From Micromonospora peucetia (GTDB lineage Bacteria; Actinomycetota; Actinomycetes; Mycobacteriales; Micromonosporaceae), in the NCBI RefSeq assembly GCF_900091625.1, contig NZ_FMIC01000002.1, positions 5,084,001-5,148,000 of the forward strand: a stretch of 64,000 nucleotides of DNA, in the 5' to 3' direction. A program made the translations under genes and the position numbers. This document shows, piece after piece, positions 57,459-64,000 of the stretch (position 1 is the first letter of the stretch; each line of letters opens with the position of its first letter). The notes under the pieces are model-generated. The model saw only the letters and a list, made by a program, of their open reading frames with translations, searched no databases and was not told the DNA's origin.

Positions 57459-58157
57459 ATGAGGACTTGGCAGGTGGGCGACGTGATGACCCGCGAGGTC
57501 GCGACGGTGGGGGAGGAGACCCCCTACCGGGAGATCGTCGACGCGTTGGTCCGGCGGGGCATCAGCGGCGTGCCCGTGGTGGACGGGTTCCGCCGGGTCC
57601 TCGGCGTGGTGTCCGAGTCGGATCTGCTGCACAAGGTCGAGCGGGCCGGTCGTCCGGACGAGCGGCGGGTCTTCGAGGGGCGCCGGCGCCGCACCGCCCG
57701 GGAGAAGGCCGACGCGCTGCTGGCGCGTGACCTGATGACCGCCCCGCCGGTGACGACCTGGCCGGAGGCGACGATCTCCGCCGCCGCCCGGCAGATGGAC
57801 CGGGAGGCGGTGAAGCGGCTGCCGGTGCTCGACGACCTGGGCCGGCTCGTCGGCATCGTCACGCGCGGCGACCTGCTGCGGGTGCACCTGCGCACCGACG
57901 CGGAGATCCGCGAGGACGTGGTGCAGGAGGTGCTGCGCCGGGTGCTTGCGGTGCGGGACGGGCTGGTCACCGTCCGGGTGCGCGACGGCGAGGTGACGCT
58001 CGACGGCCGGTTGGACCGGCGCAGCGCGGTCGAACTGGCGGGCCGGCTGGCCGGACAGGTCAGCGGCGTGGTCCAGGTGACGAGCACCATCGCCTACGAC
58101 GCCGACGACACCACGCTCGCCGAGCCGGACGCGGCCCGGGTCACTCCGGTGGCCTGA
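57459..58157 (+). CDS. Two CBS domains plus BON domain protein
   Basis: 232 residues from ATG 57459 (AGGAGG five bases upstream). Two CBS motifs: VGDVMTREVATVGEETPYR with GISGVPVVDGFRRVLGVVSE, and ARDLMTAPPVTTWPEATIS with RLPVLDDLGRLVGIVTRGDL. A BON domain follows (RVLAVRDGLVTVRVRDGEVT). CBS pairs bind adenine nucleotides. The CBS-BON combination is common in actinobacterial stress proteins of unknown mechanism. Soluble. Confidence 0.92.
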   Translation: MRTWQVGDVMTREVATVGEETPYREIVDALVRRGISGVPVVDGFRRVLGVVSESDLLHKVERAGRPDERRVFEGRRRRTAREKADALLARDLMTAPPVTTWPEATISAAARQMDREAVKRLPVLDDLGRLVGIVTRGDLLRVHLRTDAEIREDVVQEVLRRVLAVRDGLVTVRVRDGEVTLDGRLDRRSAVELAGRLAGQVSGVVQVTSTIAYDADDTTLAEPDAARVTPVA

Positions 58158-58283
58158 GGGCCGTGCCGGGGCGGGTCGCCGGCGGCACCGACTTGCCCGG
58201 ACCGCCGTCGGCCCGTCGGCGGCTCGCCTAGGCTCGGGATCGGATGGGAGCGGAGCCGCCGTCGGGGATGCGGAGGACGCCGG

Positions 58284-59237
58284 GTGGACGAGGCGACGTT
58301 CGCGGCGCCCCTCTGGGCCTGGGCGGCGGTGGGCGCGGTCATCGCCGTCATGCTCGCCGTGGACATGCTCTCCCACCGCGACAACCACGTGATCGAGCTG
58401 CGCGAGGCGCTGCTGTGGAGCGGTGTCTGGATCACCGCGGGGCTCACCTTCGGCCTGGTGATCTGGCTGTGGCGGGGCGGCGAGCCGGCGGTGGCGTACT
58501 TCTCCGGCTACCTGCTGGAGAAGGCGCTCTCCGTCGACAACGTCTTCGTCTTCGCGCTGCTGTTCGGGTACTTCAGGGTGCCCGCCGAGTACCAGCACAA
58601 GGTGCTCTTCTGGGGGGTCGTCGGCGCGCTCGCGTTCCGGCTGGCTTTCATCTTCGCCGGCGCGGAGCTGCTGGGGCGGCTGGCCTGGGCCGGTGTCGTG
58701 CTCGGCGCCTTCCTGATCTGGACGGGATGGCGACTCGCGGTACGCGGCGAACCGGACGTCGACCCGGACCGCAACGTCGCCGTCCGGGTTTTCCGGCGGC
58801 TGGTGCCCACGGAGCGCCGCTATCACGGCGGCCGGTTCACCGTCCGGGTCGACGGTCGCCGCAGGGCCACCCTGCTGCTGGTGGCGCTGGTCGCGATCGA
58901 GGCCACCGACGTGGTCTTCGCGATCGACTCGGTGGCGGCGATCCTGGCCATCACCACCGACACGTTCCTCGTCTGGACGGCGACCGCGTTCGCCGTGCTC
59001 GGCCTGCGCAGCCTTTACTTCTGCCTGGCCGGGCTGCTGCGCCACTTCGGTTACCTGCGGTACGGGCTGGCCGTGCTGCTGGCCTTCGCCGGGGCGAAGC
59101 TGATCCTCGCCGAGACGCCGGTCGGGAAATTGCCGGTCTGGTCGACCCTCGCGGTGGTGGTGTTGACGCTGTCCGTCGCGATCGGGTGGAGCGTGTTCGC
59201 CGCCCGCCGGGAGCGGCGCCGGCGCGCGGGCGACTGA
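58284..59237 (+). CDS. TerC/Alx family membrane protein
   Basis: 317 residues from GTG 58284, with GGAGGA upstream. Seven to nine hydrophobic spans with the TerC acidic motifs LLEKALSVDNVFVFAL and IEATDVVFAIDSVAAI, which bind metal in the membrane. Family members export Mn2+ or support metalation of secreted proteins; tellurite resistance is historical. A typical yybP-ykoY manganese riboswitch was not seen upstream. Confidence 0.94.
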   Translation: MDEATFAAPLWAWAAVGAVIAVMLAVDMLSHRDNHVIELREALLWSGVWITAGLTFGLVIWLWRGGEPAVAYFSGYLLEKALSVDNVFVFALLFGYFRVPAEYQHKVLFWGVVGALAFRLAFIFAGAELLGRLAWAGVVLGAFLIWTGWRLAVRGEPDVDPDRNVAVRVFRRLVPTERRYHGGRFTVRVDGRRRATLLLVALVAIEATDVVFAIDSVAAILAITTDTFLVWTATAFAVLGLRSLYFCLAGLLRHFGYLRYGLAVLLAFAGAKLILAETPVGKLPVWSTLAVVVLTLSVAIGWSVFAARRERRRRAGD

Positions 59238-59283
59238 CCGCCCGCCCCGGCGCGTCCATCCGGCCGAGGCCGGGCAACGGCGG

Positions 59284-60066
59284 TCAGCCCGGCCGGACGA
59301 CCGGGGCGGCGAGCTGGGCGCGGAGTACGGCGGGCGCCTCGGCGAGCGACGGGCCGTACCAGGTGAGGTGCCTGCCGGAGAGCAGCGCGCAGGGGGTGCC
59401 GGGGAACGCCTCCGGCCCGTCGTCGGCGGTGAACCGGTACGGCTCGTCGGGCAGCACCACCAGTTCCGGCGCCCGGGCGCGCAGCTCGTCGAGGGTCGGC
59501 CGGGGATAGCGCTCGACATCGTCGGCGTACACGTTGGTGACGCCGAGCCTGCGCAGCACGTCACCGGCGAAGGTGTCGGCGCCCAGCACCACCCACGGCC
59601 GGCGCCAGACCGGCACCACCGCCGGGCGGGCCGGCCCTAGCGTGGGCAGCCCGGCCCACTCCCGGCGGGCCACGGCGAGCCACTCCGGTTCGGCCGGGGC
59701 GCCCAGGTCGCGGAGCAGGTCCGCCAGCTCCGTCAGCGCCTCGTCGACGGTACGCGGGTAGGTCACCCGCACCGGCACGCCGGCGGCGGCCAACGCGTCG
59801 GCGTCCTCGCGACGGTTCTCCTCGACGTTGAGCAGGACCAGGTCGGGGCGTAGCGCGAGCACCCGGTCCAGGTCGGGGTACTTGCTCCCGCCGACCCGTG
59901 CCACGTCCAGCCCGGACGGGTGGGTGCACCAGTCGGTGGCGCCGACCAGCAGACCCGGCAGGGTCAGGGCCACGGCCTCGGTCAGCGACGGCACCAGCGA
60001 CACGATCCGCACCCCGCGCACCTCCCGGTCCCGTCCGCCGACCATCGGCGCGGGCACCCCGATCAT
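59284..60066 (-). CDS. Helical-backbone metal receptor/BtuF-like binding protein, no signal peptide
   Basis: 260 residues from ATG 60066; later starts (e.g. MVGGRD) are possible. It has the periplasmic-binding-protein type III fold of cobalamin/iron-chelate receptors: VRIVSLVPSLTEAVALTLPG, LVGATDWCTHPSG and LALRPDLVLLNVEENRREDA. Unlike transport receptors it lacks a lipoprotein or Sec signal and no permease or ATPase genes are nearby. This fits the cytoplasmic actinobacterial subgroup of unknown role. Confidence 0.85.
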   Translation of the reverse strand: MIGVPAPMVGGRDREVRGVRIVSLVPSLTEAVALTLPGLLVGATDWCTHPSGLDVARVGGSKYPDLDRVLALRPDLVLLNVEENRREDADALAAAGVPVRVTYPRTVDEALTELADLLRDLGAPAEPEWLAVARREWAGLPTLGPARPAVVPVWRRPWVVLGADTFAGDVLRRLGVTNVYADDVERYPRPTLDELRARAPELVVLPDEPYRFTADDGPEAFPGTPCALLSGRHLTWYGPSLAEAPAVLRAQLAAPVVRPG

Positions 60067-60144
60067 GCCCGACCGGTCGGGCGGACCCGTCCGGCGGCAC
60101 GATTGGCTACGCGCCCGCCGCCGTCGCGCCCGCCAGGGGACGCG

Positions 60145-60711
60145 TCAGTCGGTGTCGTGGCCCAGCCACTGCTGCCGGGTCAGCGCGTACTCCACCTCGC
60201 CGTGCTCCGCGCCGGCGATCATCTCCGGCCAGTCCCCGACGTACGTCCGCACGAATCGCAGCCCGGACTTCTCCATCACCCGGCGGGATGCGGCGTTGAC
60301 GGTCATCGTGTTCGCGGTGACCCGCTGCACGCCGAGGTCGGTGAAGCCCTTTTCGATCAGCGCCCGGCAGCCCTCGGTGGCGAGGCCGGCACCCCAGGCG
60401 GCCCGGCGCAGCCGGTAGCCCAGCTCCACCTCGCGGACGTCGCCGTCGTGGGTCGGACGGAACTCGAACCAGCCCAGGAAGTCGCCCGAGTCCCGGCCCA
60501 GCGCCGCCCACCACCCCAGCCCAGGCGGCTGCCGGTAGTGGGCGAGGATCCGGGGCAGGACGTGCTCCCGGATCGCCTCGGGTGGGGTGGGGTGCCCGCC
60601 GGTGAGATATCGCATCACCTCGGGGTCGTCGTCCAGCTCGACGAGCAGTTGCGCGTCGTCGGGGGTGAACTCGCGCAGCGCCAGCCGCCCGGTGTCCAGG
60701 AAGACCCTCAC
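60145..60711 (-). CDS. GNAT family N-acetyltransferase (RimJ/RimL-like)
   Basis: 188 residues from GTG 60711. Acetyltransf_3-type: TGRLALREFTPDDAQLLVEL, DFLGWFEFRPTH, the acetyl-CoA loop YRLRRAAWGAGLATEGCRAL and NAASRRVMEKSGLRFVRT. It should acetylate an amine on a protein N-terminus or small molecule. Specificity unknown. Confidence 0.9.
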   Translation of the reverse strand: MRVFLDTGRLALREFTPDDAQLLVELDDDPEVMRYLTGGHPTPPEAIREHVLPRILAHYRQPPGLGWWAALGRDSGDFLGWFEFRPTHDGDVREVELGYRLRRAAWGAGLATEGCRALIEKGFTDLGVQRVTANTMTVNAASRRVMEKSGLRFVRTYVGDWPEMIAGAEHGEVEYALTRQQWLGHDTD

Positions 60712-60868
60712 CGGTCCATCCCACCGGCACAGACGGGGGGTCTCAACCGAATTCCGGCCGTACGGCCCCGAGAGGCACCACCGCCGCGCCGGTCGTGATC
60801 GACGGCCTAGACTCGCTCCGGCCGACGCGTCGGCCAAAGTTCGGTGGCGGGACGGACGGATCAGGCGG

Positions 60869-61753
60869 ATGACGAGCACCGGTGGTGGGGACGGATCCTG
60901 GCTGCGCGCGGTCGCCGGAGACGGTGGGCGCGGCCCGCTGTTCGCCCGGGGCGGCCAGCTCGTGCACGGCCCCCGCCGGCTCGGCGAACTGGTGCACGGG
61001 CGGCCGCCGGGCGTCACCGGCAACCAGTGGAGCACGGCCATCCGGGAGGGCTACGACCTGGTCGTCTGCGCCGCCGACACGGCCCGGCCGGTCTTCGCCG
61101 TCGAGATCGGTCCAGTCGCGCCCGCCGGCTCCGCCGAGCAGCGGGTCGAGCGGTTGAAGAACGCGGTCGCGGAGGCGGTCGGCCTGCCGGTGCTGCGGAT
61201 CGGTTCGCCGACGCTGCGGGCCGACGAGCACGGGCGACAGATCGTGGCGTACCTGCTCGACGCGCGCGGGTACGCGGCTCTCGGTGCGGGGGAGCCCGAC
61301 GACGCAGACGCGCTTCCGGTCGGGTTCCGCGACATCCTCGGCCGGCTGCCCGACGGGCGGACCGGTCACGTCAACGACCTTGGTGCCCTGGCCCGGTCTG
61401 CCGCCGTGCAGGCGTACGTGTCGCGGCGGCTGGTCGACCCGATCGTCCGAGGGCTGCACGTGCGCTGGTCGGGCGGGGCGGCCGAGGGGTGGAGCTGGGT
61501 GCGGGTGCGCCAAGGGGCCTGCCTCGTGGAGCGGGTCACGGTGCACGAGCAGCGGGTATCCGCCGGGGTGGACCCAGGCCGGCTGGCCGAGGATCTGGCG
61601 GCGGTGGCCATCGGCGAGCGGATGCGCGCGCCGGACACGGCCGAGCCGGTGCTGACGCCCCACGACGAGTTGCTCGCCGAGATCCGGCGGCTGGAGTCGC
61701 GGCGCGGCGAGATGACGGGTGGCTTCGCTTTCGCGTACCTCTGCGCGGACTGA
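60869..61753 (+). CDS. DUF2726-like (nuclease-fold) protein of unknown function
   Basis: 294 residues from ATG 60869. The central part, YDLVVCAADTARPVFAVEIG followed by RVERLKNAVAEAVGLPVLRI, resembles the DUF2726/PD-(D/E)xK-like pattern, where a client sequence D...E-x-G...K lines a metal site. Here the fit is weak and the catalytic residues are not certain. The rest has no recognised domain. It is flanked by a truncated transporter gene and a GNAT gene. No restriction or defence partners were seen. Confidence 0.6.
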   Translation: MTSTGGGDGSWLRAVAGDGGRGPLFARGGQLVHGPRRLGELVHGRPPGVTGNQWSTAIREGYDLVVCAADTARPVFAVEIGPVAPAGSAEQRVERLKNAVAEAVGLPVLRIGSPTLRADEHGRQIVAYLLDARGYAALGAGEPDDADALPVGFRDILGRLPDGRTGHVNDLGALARSAAVQAYVSRRLVDPIVRGLHVRWSGGAAEGWSWVRVRQGACLVERVTVHEQRVSAGVDPGRLAEDLAAVAIGERMRAPDTAEPVLTPHDELLAEIRRLESRRGEMTGGFAFAYLCAD

Positions 61754-61799
61754 TCCGCCGCGCCCCCGGCCACCCGCGGTCGGGCCCTCGCCAGGTCCA

Positions 61800-62150
61800 C
61801 CACCGTCCGGTGCGGCTGCCGGGCCCGAGCAGCAGGGTCAGGGCCGCGATCGCCACTGGGTGCCCGCTCAGGCCGAGCGCCACCGCCGCCATCGCGGCGG
61901 CCACGTTCCCGGCCAGCATGTCCGGCCGCCGCCCTCCACCGGTCCGCGACGATTCCGCCGAGCACGCCCCCGGCCGCGCCGCCGGCCCCGTGCAACCCGC
62001 TCACGATTCCGGCGTACGCGGGGCTGAGGCCGTGTACCGACACGAGGTAGATGGCGACGAAACTGCCCAGCCGGTTGATCAGCGTGGCCGTCCAGAGGTA
62101 CCAGAAGGTGCGGGGTAACCCGCCGGCCGTCTGGCTCCACCATCACGTCA
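61800..62150 (-). pseudogene. Truncated, frameshifted MFS transporter
   Basis: On the minus strand, LPRTFWYLWTATLINRLGS and SPAYAGIVSGLHGAGGAAGG in one frame, then MLAGNVAAAMAAVALGLSGH in another, spell the first three membrane spans of an MFS carrier. The initiation region MVEPDG is in a further frame, and the sequence stops after about 110 residues. At least two frameshifts and a large 3' deletion mean no functional protein. An operator-like palindrome survives just upstream. Confidence 0.75.
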
Positions 62151-62175
62151 TCCGCCACCCCCGAGATCCGTGTAG

Positions 62176-62205
62176 GTAATGCTCGACAAAGCTGTCGGTT
62201 ATTAC
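62176..62205. promoter_or_regulatory. Operator-like palindrome upstream of the MFS pseudogene
   Basis: GTAAT-N3-CGACA (62176-62188) and TGTCG-N3-ATTAC (62193-62205) around AAGC form a 30-bp near-palindrome in an AT-rich pocket just upstream of the broken transporter. No regulator gene is left beside it. Confidence 0.5.
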
Positions 62206-62396
62206 ACTCGGGTGGTACGACGATCGGCGGTCGCACCCGTGTGATCGTGGCGATGATCACGGTTGTGGGGTCGGTGGCGTTCGATGTCGGCCAGCCCGGC
62301 TACCCGCCGACGGCCGAGGCGGCTAATGGATCCGGCTGGGAATGGGCCCGTGCCAGGATGCGGGTCGTGCGAATGGATGGCCGTGGGAAAAGACCG

Positions 62397-62430
62397 GCGG
62401 GGCCGCGCTGATTCCTCAGCGTGACCCCGC
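62397..62430 (-). terminator. Intrinsic terminator after lsr2
   Basis: Stem formed by 62397-62411 and 62416-62430 (GCGGGG..CGCTGA against TCAGCG..CCCCGC, loop TTCC), followed on the minus strand by CGGTCTTTT. It begins 29 bases past the lsr2 stop. Confidence 0.75.
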
Positions 62431-62458
62431 GCGAGCCCGAGCGTGAGACCGGTGTCGG

Positions 62459-62806
62459 TCAGCGGTTCTTGTACGCCTCCACGACCTCGACCGGGATGCG
62501 ACCGCGCTCGGAAATCTTGTAGCCGTTCTTGGTGGCCCATTCCCGGATGGCCCGGTTCTGCTCCCGGTCCATTCCCGAGCCGCCCGGCGCGCCCGCCCGG
62601 CGGGGTGCCCGCCCGGTGTCGACGGATCCGCGACCGATCCGCCGGCCAGCGTTGATGTACGGGTCGAGGGCCTTGCGCAGCACACCCGCGTTCTCGTCGG
62701 AGACGTCGATGGTGTAGGCCACGCCGTCCAGACTGAACTCGACGGTCCGGTCTGCCTTTCCACCGTCGAGGTCGTCGGTCAGGACCGTGATTACTTTTCT
62801 CGCCAT
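62459..62806 (-). CDS. lsr2: Lsr2 nucleoid-associated xenogeneic silencer
   Basis: 115 residues from ATG 62806, with AGGGAG upstream. The N-terminal dimerisation domain is MARKVITVLTDDLDGGKA then TVEFSLDGVAYTIDVSDENA. A linker rich in Arg/Gly follows. The C-terminal DNA-binding domain is REQNRAIREWATKNGYKISE ending in the RGRIP AT-hook-like motif and VEVVEAYKNR. It silences AT-rich and horizontally acquired DNA in actinomycetes, including biosynthetic clusters. Single gene with its own terminator. Confidence 0.96.
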   Translation of the reverse strand: MARKVITVLTDDLDGGKADRTVEFSLDGVAYTIDVSDENAGVLRKALDPYINAGRRIGRGSVDTGRAPRRAGAPGGSGMDREQNRAIREWATKNGYKISERGRIPVEVVEAYKNR

Positions 62807-62837
62807 CGTTAATTACTCCCTGTGTGGGGCGGGGTGT

Positions 62838-62852
62838 GGTCAAAGTTTGACC
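62838..62852. promoter_or_regulatory. Palindrome in the lsr2 promoter/leader
   Basis: GGTCAAAGTTTGACC (62838-62852) is a perfect 15-bp palindrome, 32 bases upstream of the lsr2 start in an AT-richer pocket. It could be an operator or overlap the transcription start. Confidence 0.45.
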
Positions 62853-63267
62853 TATCCGATGGTGAATCCGCAACAATACGCGTCGTCCTCATTTCGGCGG
62901 GTCGCGGTTATCGAGGGAAAGCAGCTCGGCGCAAAGCCCGGAGGTCGGGTCGCCGATCAGGCCGGCGTGGTCGGCGAGTGCCGTCCGTTCGGGCCGGGTG
63001 AAGGCCGATGACTCGCGTGGCGGTGCTGCGCTCATCCGCTTCACGTGCGTTTCTGCTCGTGCGCTTGTTCGGTGATCCCGGTGGTGCTGCGGCCTGCCGT
63101 GATCGGCCGGCGCATGCCCGCACCTCGTTGTCGAGGCCCGCCTCGGCGCCGACGCGCAGCGCTTCCGGGTAAGAAGCCTGGCGAGCGGGTTGTCCCGCCC
63201 GAGGGGCGGCACGACGGGCCGCGACGTGGCCTGGGTCACAGTCCGGAACAAGGGGAACGCTTTGTTA
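62853..63267. other. Intergenic region between lsr2 and lon
   Basis: About 500 bases separate lsr2 from lon in total. The part near lsr2 is AT-richer and must hold its promoter. The middle has no convincing gene; a 48-codon minus-strand frame at 62889-63035 lacks a ribosome-binding site. The right end carries the HspR site listed separately. Confidence 0.5.
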
Positions 63268-63288
63268 CTTGAGTTGGACACGCTCAAC
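63268..63288 (+). promoter_or_regulatory. HAIR element (HspR site) upstream of lon
   Basis: CTTGAGT (63268-63274), seven bases, then GCTCAAC (63282-63288) matches the HAIR consensus CTTGAGT-N7-ACTCAAG at 12 of 14 positions. An overlapping ACTCAA at 63287-63292 gives a second, wider symmetry. It lies about 20 bases before the lon start, as expected for HspR control of lon in actinomycetes. Confidence 0.75.
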
Positions 63289-63309
63289 TCAACCGATAGC
63301 AGGTGTTCG

Positions 63310-64000
63310 ATGGCAACTCTTCCGGTACTTCCCCTGACCGACGCCGTGCTCCTGCCCGGCATGGTGATCCCGGTGACCCTCGACCCGACCACCCAGGCCG
63401 CCGTCGACGCGGCCCGCGCCACCGGTGACCACAAGCTGCTCGCCGTGCCCCGCCTCGACGGCGAGTACGGCCCCGTCGGCGCGGTCGCCACCATCGAGAA
63501 GGTCGGTCGGCTGCCCAGCGGCGAACCGGCCGCCGTCATCCGCGGCCTGTCCCGCGCCCGGATCGGCTCCGGTGTGCCCGGGCCCGGTGCCGCCCTCTGG
63601 GTCGAGGCGACCGAACTCGACGAACCCGCTCCTGCCGGCCGCGCCCGCGAACTGGCCCGCGAGTACCGCGCCCTGATGACGTCCGTGCTCCAGCAGCGCG
63701 GCGCCTGGCAGGTCATCGACGCGATCGAGCGGATGACCGATCTCTCCGAGCTGGCCGACTCGGCCGGCTACGTGTCCTGGCTCAGCCTCGACCAGAAGAC
63801 CGAGCTGCTCGCCGCCGGAGACGTCACCACCCGGCTGGAGCTGCTCGTCGGTTGGGTCAGGGACCACCTGGCCGAGCAGGAGATCGCCGAACAGATCGGC
63901 ACCGACGTCCGCGAGGGGTTGGAGAAGTCCCAGCGGGAGTTCCTGCTCCGCCAGCAGCTTTCCGCCATCCGCAAGGAACTCGGCGAGGAGGAGCCGGACG
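63310..64000 (+). CDS. lon: ATP-dependent protease Lon, 3' end outside window
   Basis: 230 residues visible from ATG 63310, with AGGTG about five bases upstream; the frame is open at the right edge. The N-terminal LON substrate-binding domain starts LPVLPLTDAVLLPGMVIPV and includes AVIRGLSRARIG. The following helical region has the Lon hallmark QREFLLRQQLSAIRKELGE. The AAA+ and Ser-Lys protease domains lie beyond the window. Heat-shock control is suggested by the HAIR site. Confidence 0.95.
   Translation, partial: MATLPVLPLTDAVLLPGMVIPVTLDPTTQAAVDAARATGDHKLLAVPRLDGEYGPVGAVATIEKVGRLPSGEPAAVIRGLSRARIGSGVPGPGAALWVEATELDEPAPAGRARELAREYRALMTSVLQQRGAWQVIDAIERMTDLSELADSAGYVSWLSLDQKTELLAAGDVTTRLELLVGWVRDHLAEQEIAEQIGTDVREGLEKSQREFLLRQQLSAIRKELGEEEPD

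Noticed and set aside
58158..58283. Manganese (yybP-ykoY) riboswitch upstream of terC
   Set aside because: The characteristic conserved loops were looked for and not found.
62252..62411. 52-codon plus-strand frame between the MFS remnant and lsr2
   Set aside because: No ribosome-binding site, unremarkable composition, and it runs into the lsr2 terminator.
62889..63035. 48-codon minus-strand frame between lsr2 and lon
   Set aside because: Protein-like in part, but no ribosome-binding site and no recognisable family; could be a remnant, not supported as a gene.

Overview
The window is a stretch of high-GC actinomycete chromosome, most likely from a Micromonospora-type member of the Micromonosporaceae. 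Evidence for this is the very high GC content with strong third-position bias, the frequent GTG starts and 4-nt translational overlaps (ATGA/GTGA), an Lsr2 xenogeneic silencer, an Lrp-linked branched-chain 2-oxoacid dehydrogenase operon, a ZTP-type riboswitch in front of glyA and a HAIR (HspR) site in front of lon. No rRNA, tRNA, CRISPR array or intact insertion sequence was seen.

Layout. (a) 1-8.5 kb is one tightly coupled operon cut by the left edge: an AMP-forming acyl ligase, a stand-alone ketosynthase, a 4-hydroxymandelate synthase-like enzyme (HmaS), a PhyH-type Fe/2-oxoglutarate oxygenase, a DUF3050 protein, an orphan E1 alpha/E1 beta pair without E2, and an ATP-grasp ligase. This looks like a natural-product locus. 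(b) 8.5-20 kb holds a palindromic repeat, an APH-like kinase, two small secreted Cys-containing proteins (the second apparently frameshifted), a large NB-ARC/TPR regulator, a two-component system facing an ABC-2 exporter, and small unknowns. (c) 20-29 kb is rich in regulator/resistance-type pairs: TetR with a flavin monooxygenase, and a WYL regulator with a UvrA/DrrC-like ATPase, each with a clear operator palindrome, plus an MFS exporter. (d) 29.4-37.7 kb holds an acyl ligase/MFS operon diverging from a secreted SGNH esterase, followed by an alpha/beta hydrolase, a 4-hydroxymandelate oxidase (Hmo) and an HpgT-type aminotransferase. (e) 37.8-64 kb is mostly core or conserved actinobacterial content: glyA, a metallophosphoesterase, hemerythrin, a subtilase, NAD(P)HX dehydratase, a LigD-type polymerase, bkd, an L,D-transpeptidase, FKBP, DoxX, CBS-BON, TerC, lsr2 and the start of lon.

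How the genes may work together. HmaS (2.4 kb) with Hmo and HpgT (34.9-37.4 kb) would complete the known route to 4-hydroxyphenylglycine: 4-hydroxyphenylpyruvate to 4-hydroxymandelate to 4-hydroxyphenylglyoxylate to 4-hydroxyphenylglycine. The pathway appears split between two loci about 31 kb apart. The left locus adds a rare set of carbon-chain, oxygenase and ligation enzymes with no NRPS or modular PKS in view. That makes it the best candidate for an undescribed biosynthetic system.

Other structure: two copies of a dispersed palindromic element, several short tandem duplications that straddle stop codons, perfect operator palindromes in divergent promoters, and a truncated MFS pseudogene that still carries an upstream operator-like palindrome. 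All family assignments are by reading motifs and remembered family features; no database search was run.
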